Assembly: GCA_026391775.1 (NCBI GenBank)
Contig: JAPLDK010000068.1
Span: forward strand, 1-64,000
Direction of reading: 5' to 3'
Source: Bacteroidota bacterium
GTDB lineage: Bacteria; Bacteroidota; Bacteroidia; Bacteroidales; FEN-979
Length of the DNA: 64,000 nucleotides
The position numbers and the translations under genes are program-made. The notes beneath the pieces were generated by a model, which did not search any database, was not told where the DNA came from, and saw nothing but the letters and a program-made list of their open reading frames with translations. Numbering within the stretch: position 1 is the stretch's first letter; each line of letters begins with the position of its first letter. Below are positions 35,173 through 42,765 of the stretch, in pieces.

Positions 35173-35427
35173 ATGAAAGCAGCAAATTTCACCGAGTTTA
35201 GAACAAGGTTAAAACAATATCTTGATGAAGTCGAGAAGAATAATGAAACTTTAATTATCAAGAGAGGAACCGGTCATGGAGCCGTTCTTATTTCCCTAGA
35301 TGAATTCAATTCTATTCTTGAAACTGTTCATTTACTCAGTTCCAAAACAAATGCCGATAGACTTTATGAATCTATCAATCAGATGAAATCCGGCAAAACA
35401 GTCAATAAAGAATTAATTGAAGAATAA
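35173..35427 (+). CDS. yefM: cassette 5: Phd/YefM-type antitoxin
   Basis: 84 residues, opening MKAANFTEFRTRLKQYLDEVEKNNETLIIKRGTGHGAVLIS, the DNA-binding fold of YefM antitoxins, with an acidic C-terminal tail that should bind the toxin. It neutralises the toxin encoded next and normally represses the shared promoter. The stop and the toxin start overlap by one base (TAATG), the usual coupling in such pairs. Confidence 0.9.
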   Translation: MKAANFTEFRTRLKQYLDEVEKNNETLIIKRGTGHGAVLISLDEFNSILETVHLLSSKTNADRLYESINQMKSGKTVNKELIEE

Positions 35428-35687
35428 TGAAAATTATTTTCTCGAAGAATTCATGGGAAGATTATATTTCCTGGCAGTTTGAAGATAAAAAAATGTTAAG
35501 GAAAATTAATGATCTTATAAAAGATATTCAAAGAACACCATACGAGGGTTTGGGTAAACCTGAGCCACTTAAATATGATTTAACTGGATTATGGTCGAGA
35601 CGCATCGATCGTGAACACAGGTTAGTTTATCGAATTGCTGGTGATTATCTTTTTATCTATAGTTGTCGGTATCATTATGATAAATAA
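35427..35687 (+). CDS. yoeB: cassette 5: Txe/YoeB-type mRNA interferase toxin
   Basis: 86 residues matching YoeB over its length: SKNSWEDYISWQFEDKKMLRKINDLIKDIQ, then the conserved GLGKPEPLKYDLTGLWSRRIDREHRLVYRI and the end YSCRYHYDK. The catalytic set of YoeB (Glu46, Arg65, His83) appears as Glu of GKPEPL, Arg of EHRLVY and His of CRYHY. It would cleave mRNA at the ribosome when released from YefM. The gene ends 7 bases before attC 5. Confidence 0.92.
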   Translation: MKIIFSKNSWEDYISWQFEDKKMLRKINDLIKDIQRTPYEGLGKPEPLKYDLTGLWSRRIDREHRLVYRIAGDYLFIYSCRYHYDK

Positions 35688-35694
35688 CCACGCG

Positions 35695-35784
35695 ACCTAA
35701 CAAACCACTAATCGAAACAATGTCAATGAATTACATTTTTATGAAACGTTTTGCCTTTGCTGCGTTTAGCGGCAAACGTTAGGT
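35695..35784 (+). repeat. attC site 5
   Basis: R'' ACCTAAC (35695-35701) and R' GTTAGGT (35778-35784). Inner arms ACCACTAATCGAAA and TTTGCTGCGTTTAGCGGC; the central part (TATGAAACGTTTTGCCTTTG) is diverged. GCGACCTAA is complementary to the TTAGGTCGC start of its cassette. Confidence 0.9.
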
Positions 35785-35810
35785 GTGATATTTATTTTGA
35801 AACAGAAGCT

Positions 35811-36290
35811 ATGAAAAAACCTGGATTTATTTTAATCATATTCTTGATTCTTATTTTAGGATGTAAAAAGGTTACTACTTCATTTGATAGATCTACCTTT
35901 AATGAAATGAAAAGTAAATGGCTAAGTCTCAATATTCAAAATTATTCCTTCAAATATACAAATGGGGGAATGGCCAATTTTTCTAACACATACGTTGTGA
36001 AAAATAATATTGTAGCTAAAATAATACCGGATACTTTACATCATATAGATACTACGAAAGCGTACACCATAGCTAGACTTTATGATTTAATTGAGAATAT
36101 TTACGAAAACCCTTACATCAGAAAGGTAAATAACAGAACTTATTGTATTTATAATCAAATTACTACATCCTATGACTCGCAGTTTTTCTTCCCAACAAAT
36201 TGTATTTTTGATTATGAATGTAAAAATATGGGCGTGACTGATTTGGGTTGGGGATTTAATGTAACTGAATTTAAATTAATTAGTAAATAA
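35811..36290 (+). CDS. cassette 6: DUF6174-like lipoprotein
   Basis: 159 residues from the ATG at 35811 (MKKPGFILIIFLILILGCKK, Cys18 as lipid anchor). A longer open frame runs back into the attC and is not used. The stretch MKSKWLSLNIQNYSFKYTNGG, the VKNNIVAKI strand and TKAYTIARLYDLIENIY recall DUF6174 proteins, small exported proteins of unknown role. The stop is 7 bases before attC 6. Confidence 0.72.
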   Translation: MKKPGFILIIFLILILGCKKVTTSFDRSTFNEMKSKWLSLNIQNYSFKYTNGGMANFSNTYVVKNNIVAKIIPDTLHHIDTTKAYTIARLYDLIENIYENPYIRKVNNRTYCIYNQITTSYDSQFFFPTNCIFDYECKNMGVTDLGWGFNVTEFKLISK

Positions 36291-36297
36291 ATACCAC

Positions 36298-36384
36298 ACC
36301 TAACATGCCTTTAACCGCAACAATGCTAACGCAAAGTTGCTTTTCAAAGGCTCTGCCTTTGCTGCGTTTAGCCGCACGTTAGGC
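36298..36384 (+). repeat. attC site 6
   Basis: R'' ACCTAAC (36298-36304) and R' GTTAGGC (36378-36384), inner arm pair TTTAACCGCAA / TTTGCTGCGTTTAGCC, central CAAAGGCTCTGCCTTTG. With its left flank it mirrors the first 19 bases of cassette 6 except for position 10. Confidence 0.9.
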
Positions 36385-36397
36385 AACATATTATTTT

Positions 36398-36727
36398 ATG
36401 AAACGAGTTAGTTTATCCTTATTACTTTACCTTTGCCTTGGTTCGTGTAAGGATTCTAAACCGCATGATCCGAACCCACTATTTTCTCAGATTGATTCTC
36501 TTTCATCAAAATGCTTAATAACCAATAATCAAGCCTTCGATTTTAGAAAAATAGACTCAAATAATGTTTGGTCATGGATTAAATCGGTTAATGCATTTAA
36601 ATTAAAATCTGATACCCTTGATTGCTATAAGGAATTCTGTCAATATAAAAATTATCAGGACTTTTATTGCTTAGGCTTTACAACTATTCTTGGTGTGAAA
36701 TACAAAAGGTCATTCAACAAATGTTGA
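36398..36727 (+). CDS. cassette 7: short lipoprotein
   Basis: 109 residues, lipoprotein signal MKRVSLSLLLYLCLGSC. The middle (IDSNNVWSWIKSVNAFKLKSDTLDCYKEFCQYKNYQDFYCLGF) is Cys- and aromatic-rich, with no known domain. Its last codons overlap, in another frame, what looks like the tail of a higB gene, so the natural C-terminus may have been lost in a fusion between two genes. Confidence 0.6.
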   Translation: MKRVSLSLLLYLCLGSCKDSKPHDPNPLFSQIDSLSSKCLITNNQAFDFRKIDSNNVWSWIKSVNAFKLKSDTLDCYKEFCQYKNYQDFYCLGFTTILGVKYKRSFNKC

Positions 36728-36746
36728 AATAATTGATTATCACTAA
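36699..36746 (+). pseudogene. cassette 7: vestige of higB toxin (last ~15 codons)
   Basis: In the frame ending at TAA 36744-36746 the sequence reads NTKGHSTNVEIIDYH. The end NVEIIDYH is the usual C-terminus of HigB toxins, and it lies 11 bases before higA, the normal higB-higA spacing. The frame is closed just upstream by TGA, so the toxin body has been deleted. Confidence 0.55.
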
Positions 36747-36757
36747 AATATAATAAC

Positions 36758-37057
36758 ATGTTCAAACTAAAAAATATACATCCGGGAGAAGTTCTTCAAG
36801 AAGAATTTTTAATTCCCATGAATGTATCGGCTTATCGTTTGGCAAAAGATATTGGGATTCCCCAAACCAGGGTAAGTGAAATTATCAAAGGGAATCGTAG
36901 AATCTCAGCCGATACCGCAATAAGATTGAGTAATTATTTTGGGAATTCGGCCAAATTCTGGCTCGGTCTCCAAAATGATTTTGATATTGAAGAAGAACTG
37001 GGGAAAAAGCAAAAGGAATTTGATTCTATAAAGAATTATAAAATTCACGCGGCCTAA
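36758..37057 (+). CDS. higA: cassette 7: HigA-family antitoxin, orphan
   Basis: 99 residues: KNIHPGEVLQEEFLIPMNVSAYRLAKDIGIPQTRVSEIIKGNRRISADTAIRLSNYFGNSAKFWLGLQ is the full HigA/VapI helix-turn-helix domain. It would normally repress its promoter and bind HigB. Only a vestige of higB remains upstream, so this could act as an anti-toxin against related toxins elsewhere, or simply be a relic. Its stop codon lies inside the R'' box of attC 7. Confidence 0.88.
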   Translation: MFKLKNIHPGEVLQEEFLIPMNVSAYRLAKDIGIPQTRVSEIIKGNRRISADTAIRLSNYFGNSAKFWLGLQNDFDIEEELGKKQKEFDSIKNYKIHAA

Positions 37058-37140
37058 TATGCCGCTAACCGCAACAATGCTACGGCAGTGCTGCTAATCA
37101 AAAGTCTTGCCTTTGCTGTGTTTAAGGCCGGGCGTTAAAC
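37052..37140 (+). repeat. attC site 7
   Basis: R'' is GCCTAAT (37052-37058, final C changed to T) and R' GTTAAAC (37134-37140). Inner arms GCCGCTAACCGCAA and TTTGCTGTGTTTAAGGCC, the right one more diverged than in the other sites. It is the last recognisable site of the array. Confidence 0.85.
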
Positions 37141-37152
37141 AAGATATTATTT

Positions 37153-37725
37153 ATGAAACAGATTTTGCTAATTCTTATCGTTTCTTCACTTTTGATTTCG
37201 TGTCATAAGGATCAAACCTCAGTTGAAACATTCTATATCTGTCCTGGCATACAAAATCAGCAATTCAAAATAGGTTCATACTGGATATTTCGTAATGATT
37301 CTACCCAAGCTACAGATTGTACTTACGTTGATAATGTTATTCATGGATTTAATGACCAATATTGGGGTTTGAACAGGTCTACATCTACGGAATTTTATAC
37401 TATCTTTTATAGCTATACGAAAACCATAAATGAACATCCTCGAGATGTTGATCGAATTGAAGGTTGGTTGATAATGAGAAATCCTGTACAAATGGTTAAT
37501 CATGGATATTATGGTCCAGCTATTTATACTTGTTATCATGACTCAATTACAAAATATCTTGATTCATTGAAAGTAGGCAATATTACTTTTTATAATGTGC
37601 AAAGAGCATTAATAGATTCTACTGACTTTTATTCAGCCAAATCAATAGGAATTGTAAAAAAAGTAATTCGGGATTCAATTAATAAAGGAACCTGGAATAT
37701 TATAAGATGGAAAATTATTAAATAA
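37153..37725 (+). CDS. cassette 8: lipoprotein, paralogue of the cassette 2 protein
   Basis: 190 residues with a lipobox (LILIVSSLLISCHKD, Cys17). KIGSYWIFRNDSTQ and the ending SIGIVKKVIRDSINKGTWNIIRW match the cassette 2 product, so two divergent members of one family sit in the same array. The start lies 18 bases into the cassette after TTAAACAAGATATT. No attC follows, so the cassette is open at its 3' side. Function unknown. Confidence 0.75.
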   Translation: MKQILLILIVSSLLISCHKDQTSVETFYICPGIQNQQFKIGSYWIFRNDSTQATDCTYVDNVIHGFNDQYWGLNRSTSTEFYTIFYSYTKTINEHPRDVDRIEGWLIMRNPVQMVNHGYYGPAIYTCYHDSITKYLDSLKVGNITFYNVQRALIDSTDFYSAKSIGIVKKVIRDSINKGTWNIIRWKIIK

Positions 37726-37749
37726 TACTTTATCCAAAGAAAGACTTTT

Positions 37750-38241
37750 GTGAAGCAGGATAGTATTAAAAATTACGAATTTATCCGGGTTCCTGAAGAT
37801 GACGATCTTAGTATTGCCAGGGCTTTATTTACCGAGTATGCACAATCTTTGAATTTTGATTTGTGTTTCCAGGATTTTGAGAATGAATTAAAAGAATTAG
37901 ATGTCATGTATCAAAAACCCGGTGGGGGCCTGATTTTAATTAAAGAAATGAATACTGGCGGGTTTGTGGGATGCGTTGGGATAAGAAAATCAGAACACCA
38001 GATTGCGGAATTAAAACGCATGTATATCAAAGAAGCACATCGTAAAAAAGGACTTGGCGCAAAATTGTTGGATTGTGCCGTTATCCTTGCCAAAGACCTC
38101 AATTATGAAAAAATAAGGCTTGATACCATCGATTCGATGAAATCTGCAATAAAATTATACCGGGACAAAGGTTTCAGGGAAATAAAGCCTTACCGGTTCA
38201 ATCCAAATGAAAATGCTTTGTTTTTTGAATTGACCTTATAA
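37750..38241 (+). CDS. GNAT family N-acetyltransferase
   Basis: 163 residues, initiated at GTG 37750 behind an AAAGAAAG stretch. The GNAT fold is visible: GGFVGCVGIRKSEHQIAELKRMYIKEAHRKKGLGAKLLDCAVILAK contains beta4 and the acetyl-CoA loop (R/Q-x-x-G-x-G/A as RKKGLGAK), followed by IRLDTIDSMKSAIKLYRDKGFREI. It should acetylate a small molecule or peptide; the acceptor is unknown. It lies directly after the last cassette gene and may be either cassette cargo without an attC or the first chromosomal gene. Confidence 0.88.
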   Translation: MKQDSIKNYEFIRVPEDDDLSIARALFTEYAQSLNFDLCFQDFENELKELDVMYQKPGGGLILIKEMNTGGFVGCVGIRKSEHQIAELKRMYIKEAHRKKGLGAKLLDCAVILAKDLNYEKIRLDTIDSMKSAIKLYRDKGFREIKPYRFNPNENALFFELTL

Positions 38242-38280
38242 AAGCTATCATTATAAATCAACCCGGAAACACTACAAGCA

Positions 38281-39504
38281 ATGAAATTCAGGCTCTTGCT
38301 CTTTATTCTGCTTACTGATCTCATGTTACCTCTGCACTTAAATGCCCAATCAACAAAGCAATATGTCCAATACCTGAAAAACAATTCCATTGACATCAAG
38401 GTTACAGGAGCTGATTGGGATAAGGTTGCAGACTCATCAATTTACAGGAGTGAAATTTTCTGGGTGGGCGAAGCGCATGCAATACAATATTCATACGATG
38501 CCGTATGGATACTTTTCAGGTATCTTCATGCAAAGACTGGCTTTAAATACTACTTGCTTGAATCGGGTTATTTTTCCGAATTATATCTGAATAAATACTT
38601 TGATACCGGTGATGAGAACTACCTGAAGATGGTGTTCAATGCCACAAAAGGGACCATGGGTTGCAATAAAGATGCTTATGAATTTTATCGAAAATTGTAC
38701 AGTTACAATCAGGAACTAGATAAAGAAAACAGAATAGAGTTTTTGAGCATTGACATTGAACATCAATATGTTGAAACCGACCAGTACATCCGTTCATTAT
38801 TTGACAACCGTGATTTACCAAAAGATTCCTGTGATTTCATCAATATATTCCTTAGTAAGCAGGGAGAGTACAAGAACCTGTATCATAAGCTGGCTGACGA
38901 CATGAAGGCCCATCCGGATAAATATCAAACCATATTGCAAAATGAATGTTTTACAACATGGTACCTTGTCAGGAATATAAATTATCTTTTTCGGGCACAT
39001 AATTCAGCAAACTTTGATAAAACAAGGGACAGCCTGATGCTTGAGAATTTTAAAATACGGCTCCTGACCCATGATTTTAAGAAATCAAAAGCCTTTGCCT
39101 ATTTTGGGACTTCTCATTGTTACCTGGATAAAACAAAACAGGTGGATTGGATCGCTTCACTGATCAAAAAATATTCCCCGGCTTTAAAATCAACATCTAT
39201 CATGATGTTATACTCCAATTGCAAACGGATGATCCCTGCCTGGCTGCTGCGTAAAACAGGTCATTTGCGAATCAGCAAAAACAAGGACTTTGTGAACGTT
39301 ACCTGGGAAAGTGATTCGAAAAACATACTCCGGAAATCGTCAGGAGAAGGTTACACCTTATTCAATATCGCCAAAAAGGGTTCTATCTTTACTTCTTCAA
39401 AAAAGTTTGTGGACAATATAGCAGATGCTCAATTCACAACGGATTATTATCAGTACATTTTGTTAATCAAGGATTCACCGGCATCAATACCGTATGGAAA
39501 TTAA
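38281..39504 (+). CDS. exported erythromycin-esterase-like (EreA/ChaN fold) protein
   Basis: 407 residues with signal peptide (MKFRLLLFILLTDLMLPLHLNAQ). FWVGEAHAIQYSYDAVWILFRYLHAKTG, YYLLESGYFSELYLNKYFDTGDENYL, the IEFLSIDIEH stretch and AYFGTSHCYLD correspond to the E-H/E/H pattern of the erythromycin esterase and Tiki/ChaN superfamily. Real macrolide hydrolysis is not implied; most family members have unknown substrates. No visible operon partner. Confidence 0.65.
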   Translation: MKFRLLLFILLTDLMLPLHLNAQSTKQYVQYLKNNSIDIKVTGADWDKVADSSIYRSEIFWVGEAHAIQYSYDAVWILFRYLHAKTGFKYYLLESGYFSELYLNKYFDTGDENYLKMVFNATKGTMGCNKDAYEFYRKLYSYNQELDKENRIEFLSIDIEHQYVETDQYIRSLFDNRDLPKDSCDFINIFLSKQGEYKNLYHKLADDMKAHPDKYQTILQNECFTTWYLVRNINYLFRAHNSANFDKTRDSLMLENFKIRLLTHDFKKSKAFAYFGTSHCYLDKTKQVDWIASLIKKYSPALKSTSIMMLYSNCKRMIPAWLLRKTGHLRISKNKDFVNVTWESDSKNILRKSSGEGYTLFNIAKKGSIFTSSKKFVDNIADAQFTTDYYQYILLIKDSPASIPYGN

Positions 39505-39519
39505 AAACAAATCAATATT

Positions 39520-40770
39520 ATGCGAACTTTCAGATTCATTCTCTCATTCACAATAGTGATATTTCTTTTCACTTCATGTAAAAAGAATAATGAAGGTGAT
39601 AATCCACCATCGACTCAAACGACTATCCGCATCGGTGCCTTACTTTCACTTACAGGGTCCGGGGCCTCAACCGGCCAGAGTTCCCAGACTTCCATCGGCT
39701 TTGCCCAGCAGGATATCAATACATGGCTCACTTCAATTAGCAGGAATGTTAAAGTTAACATAATTGTCGCCGATACGAAAACCGATACCGCCGAGGCCCT
39801 GAAACAATTAAAGATCCTTTACGACCAGGGTATCCGGCTGGTCATAGGCCCTTACAGCAGCGCCGAAGTAGCGGCTATCAAGCCATTTGCCGATTCTCAC
39901 GGGATACTCGTAGTAAGTCCTTCAAGCGTTGCAGTTTCCCTGGCCATACCCGATGATAATATTTTCCGCTTCGTTTCATGCGATGTCATCCAGGGACATG
40001 CTATGACTACCATGCTTCTGGCCGACAGCATCAAAGCAATAGCTCCCATCATCAGGAATGATGTATGGGGGAATGACCTCCTTGGAGCAACCAGCTATGA
40101 TTTTTATACCAGAGGGGGGACGCTGGCCCTGGCCGAGAAATATGATCCGAAAGCTACGGATTTCTCAACCAAACTCACCCATCTGGACGCTACTGTAAGA
40201 AACATGGTTGGCTCTTATAATGCTGATGAGGTAGCTGTTTATTTATGCTCGTTCGGGGAAGGCGCTGCTATTCTCGCTTCAGCAGGGAATTATACACATC
40301 TGAAAACCGTATCATGGTACGGAAGTTCTGCATTTGCTCAAAATGCTTCTTTGATTGCCGATACGGCTGCGGCCGGATTTGCTTTTTCCCATGCCCTTCC
40401 CTGTCCGGTTTACGGTCTCGATGAAGCAGCAAAAGACAAATGGCAGCCTTTGAAAGAAAGGATCCAGGCCGTCATCGGGAGGAACCCCGAGGTGTATGCC
40501 CTCACAGCCTATGATGCCGTTTGGGTAGGCATGAAAACCTTTCTGATCACCGGGACCCTGGCGGATATAGAAACCTTCAGACTCGCCTTCGTCCAGGAAG
40601 CATCAACCTATTTTGGCGTATCAGGGAATACGACCCTGGATGCGAACGGCGACAGGGCTTTCGGGAATTATGATTTCTGGGCTGTGAAACATAATCCATC
40701 CGGATATTACTGGCAGATTGTCGCGAAATATAATTCAGCGACAGGTACCCTCAGCAGGCTGGTCAAATAA
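39520..40770 (+). CDS. type I periplasmic binding lipoprotein (branched-chain amino acid ABC type)
   Basis: 416 residues, lipoprotein signal ending FTSCKKN (Cys20). The body is a Leu/Ile/Val-binding type I fold: IRIGALLSLTGSGASTGQSS, then VNIIVADTKTDTAEALKQLKILYDQGIRLVIGPYSSAEVAAIKPF, and VYALTAYDAVWVGMKTF. No permease or ATPase gene is adjacent, so it may act as a stand-alone sensor or scavenging protein or use a distant transporter. The gene and the following metallophosphoesterase are 9 bases apart. Confidence 0.87.
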   Translation: MRTFRFILSFTIVIFLFTSCKKNNEGDNPPSTQTTIRIGALLSLTGSGASTGQSSQTSIGFAQQDINTWLTSISRNVKVNIIVADTKTDTAEALKQLKILYDQGIRLVIGPYSSAEVAAIKPFADSHGILVVSPSSVAVSLAIPDDNIFRFVSCDVIQGHAMTTMLLADSIKAIAPIIRNDVWGNDLLGATSYDFYTRGGTLALAEKYDPKATDFSTKLTHLDATVRNMVGSYNADEVAVYLCSFGEGAAILASAGNYTHLKTVSWYGSSAFAQNASLIADTAAAGFAFSHALPCPVYGLDEAAKDKWQPLKERIQAVIGRNPEVYALTAYDAVWVGMKTFLITGTLADIETFRLAFVQEASTYFGVSGNTTLDANGDRAFGNYDFWAVKHNPSGYYWQIVAKYNSATGTLSRLVK

Positions 40771-40779
40771 CAACCAGTC

Positions 40780-41826
40780 ATGAGATCCCTCATTAACCTC
40801 CTGCTTGTAATCCTGCTGTTAACGCCTGCCCCGGGCAGAACGCTTCATCTTTCTTTAGTAATGACTGCGGATGGAGGAGAGAGCAGGATATCCGTGAGCC
40901 TGGGAGATACAAGCCGTATCCAGGCTGTTTCGCCTGATATTAGCGATGTAAGGATAGGCATTTTTACCGACTGCCAGTATTGTAACTGTAAGACTAACGG
41001 GATCAGGGAGTACCGGCTTTCCCTGGCAAAAATTGACAGCTGTATTGCTGTATTCAATGCATTGCCCCTGGATGCTGTGTTCCATCTGGGTGATATGATA
41101 GACCATGATTACGGATCCTATGACAGCATCCTACCCCGCTTTCACAGGTTTAAGGCGCCTTTGAACCTGGTGCTGGGCAATCATGATTATATGATCAAAA
41201 AGATATACAAGGAAGGCCTGATCGATCATATAGGCATAACGCAGTTTGGACGGAGGATAGACGGAGGATGGTCGCAAGATGGACGCAGAATAGACGGAGG
41301 ATGCCCGCCGGGTGCCTATACGACAGTGATCGGGAACTGGTGCTTTATTGTCCTCAATGGGGACGACCTGAGCTTTGTTGCGCCTCAGGACAAAGAACAG
41401 AAAGAAGAGAGGAATGAGGCGCTCAGCGATCTATACATGCACCTGCATTATAACGGCATGCCCTGGAACGGGGGAATAGGGAAACAACAGATGAAATGGC
41501 TCGAAGGCCAGCTAAAGGCTGCCCAGCTTGCCGGGCAGAAAGTAATCGTAATTTGCCATTTCCCCCTGTTCGGGAAAGAAGACCATGTGCTCTTCAACGG
41601 GACTGAAGTTTTTACATTAATTTCGCGGTATCCCTGTGTGAAGGCATACTTTAACGGGCATTATCATGCCGGGAACTATAAACAGAAAGAAGGAATACAT
41701 CTCGTGAATTTCAAGGGCATGGTCGATACAAAACAGAATACCTTTGGGGTGGTCACACTCACATCCGACAGCATCATTATCAAAGGATACGGACGGGAGC
41801 ATGACAGAAAATTAAAAATCAGGTAG
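40780..41826 (+). CDS. metallophosphoesterase, ADPRibase-Mn-like
   Basis: 348 residues with an N-terminal signal. Calcineurin-type motifs in order: IGIFTDCQYCN (D-x-Q in place of D-x-H), HLGDMIDHD, LGNHDYM, VICHFPL, and NGHYHAG. D-x-Q is characteristic of Mn-dependent ADP-ribose/CDP-alcohol diphosphatases, so nucleotide-diphosphate hydrolysis is a reasonable guess. A short tandem duplication (GRRIDGG twice, around residues 158-175) is inserted between the GNHD and HFPL motifs. It is followed after five bases by a methyltransferase. Confidence 0.82.
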   Translation: MRSLINLLLVILLLTPAPGRTLHLSLVMTADGGESRISVSLGDTSRIQAVSPDISDVRIGIFTDCQYCNCKTNGIREYRLSLAKIDSCIAVFNALPLDAVFHLGDMIDHDYGSYDSILPRFHRFKAPLNLVLGNHDYMIKKIYKEGLIDHIGITQFGRRIDGGWSQDGRRIDGGCPPGAYTTVIGNWCFIVLNGDDLSFVAPQDKEQKEERNEALSDLYMHLHYNGMPWNGGIGKQQMKWLEGQLKAAQLAGQKVIVICHFPLFGKEDHVLFNGTEVFTLISRYPCVKAYFNGHYHAGNYKQKEGIHLVNFKGMVDTKQNTFGVVTLTSDSIIIKGYGREHDRKLKIR

Positions 41827-41831
41827 ATTTC

Positions 41832-42686
41832 ATGATAGACCAGCATATATATAATCCGAAAAGCCAGAAATACTATGTGAGGCAATACATCGAAGGGATA
41901 AAGAACGATCTCCGGGGCAAGAAAGTCATTGATATTCCCGCGGGGAATGGCGCCACTACGGAGATCCTTCTGGAAGCCGGTGCCGATGTTGAGCCCTTTG
42001 ACCTGTTCCCCGAATACTTCATGTTAAAAGGCATCGAATGCAAACGGGCCGATATCACCGACCATATTCCCGTGCCCGACGATTATGCCGACTGGGTAAC
42101 CTGCCAGGAAGGGATTGAGCATTTCAGCGACCAGCTTTTCACGTTCAAAGAGATCAACCGGGTACTGAAACCGGGCGGGAGGTTGCTGCTTACAACACCC
42201 AGCTATTCCAATCTTTCTGCAAAACTGAGCTACCTGCTTTTTGAGAGCGAGACCCATAAACAGATGCCCCCCAACGAAATTGACGATATCTGGATGGCCG
42301 ACAGCTCGGTCAGCAAAGAACTCTACCATGGGCATATCTTTATGATCGGCCTGCAAAAGCTCAGGGTACTGGCAAGACTTAGTGGATTCAGGATGCAGGA
42401 TATACGGTATATGAGGCTGAGTAAGGGCTCGCTGGCGCTGTTCCCGTTTTTCTATCCTTTTATCTGGATCAGTTCCCGGATGAGGTATTCCAGGAATATG
42501 AAGAAACATCCTGAAATCCCGTTGCACTCGAAGCAGGAAGTTTACCGTGAGCAGCTCAGGATCAATCTCAGTCCGAAAAATCTTTTAAACAAGCATTCCT
42601 TCATCATTTTCGAAAAAGAGATCAGCGCGAAGGATGTATCGCTTCGTATTGAAAACATCGTGAAGCCCTTCGGCCAGATCATGTAA
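41832..42686 (+). CDS. class I SAM-dependent methyltransferase
   Basis: 284 residues. Motif I is KVIDIPAGNGATTEILLEAGADVEPFDLFPEY. CQEGIEHFSDQLFTFKEINRVLKPGGRLLLTTPSYSN is the canonical segment of UbiE/COQ5-like and sugar/lipid methyltransferases. A hydrophobic stretch near residue 200 (SLALFPFFYPFIWISSRM) may associate with the membrane, suggesting a lipid or glycan acceptor. Possibly co-transcribed with the metallophosphoesterase. Confidence 0.88.
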   Translation: MIDQHIYNPKSQKYYVRQYIEGIKNDLRGKKVIDIPAGNGATTEILLEAGADVEPFDLFPEYFMLKGIECKRADITDHIPVPDDYADWVTCQEGIEHFSDQLFTFKEINRVLKPGGRLLLTTPSYSNLSAKLSYLLFESETHKQMPPNEIDDIWMADSSVSKELYHGHIFMIGLQKLRVLARLSGFRMQDIRYMRLSKGSLALFPFFYPFIWISSRMRYSRNMKKHPEIPLHSKQEVYREQLRINLSPKNLLNKHSFIIFEKEISAKDVSLRIENIVKPFGQIM

Positions 42687-42765
42687 TTTTGAACCGTGAT
42701 TGGTTTTTCGAGGTTCTTTCGTGCGTACTTGTTTTTCGTAATTTCGCAGTCCTTCTTTTCACAAC

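Larger units (their letters stand above)
31779..37140 (+). mobile_element. integron cassette array (seven complete cassettes plus the start of an eighth)
   Basis: Seven related sites of 82-91 bases alternate with short same-strand genes. Each has an R''-like box (RYYYAAC type), inner arms (CGCTAACCGCAA type against TTTGCTGCGTTTAGCG), a central hairpin around CAAAGG...CCTTTG, and GTTAGGT-like R'. Cassette limits fall at G/TT of each R': 31779-32440, 32441-33493, 33494-34137, 34138-35077, 35078-35778, 35779-36378, 36379-37134, then 37135 onward. Each cassette's first 6-9 bases are the reverse complement of the bases just before the AAC of its own attC. The DNA is AT-rich relative to the flanks. 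The only integrase present is a pseudogene, so the array is immobile unless served in trans. Confidence 0.92.

Noticed and set aside
31779-37140. The regularly spaced repeats as a CRISPR array
   Set aside because: Units are 82-91 bases, diverged, foldable, with spacers of 500-1000 bases holding genes, and no cas genes are present; they fit attC sites.
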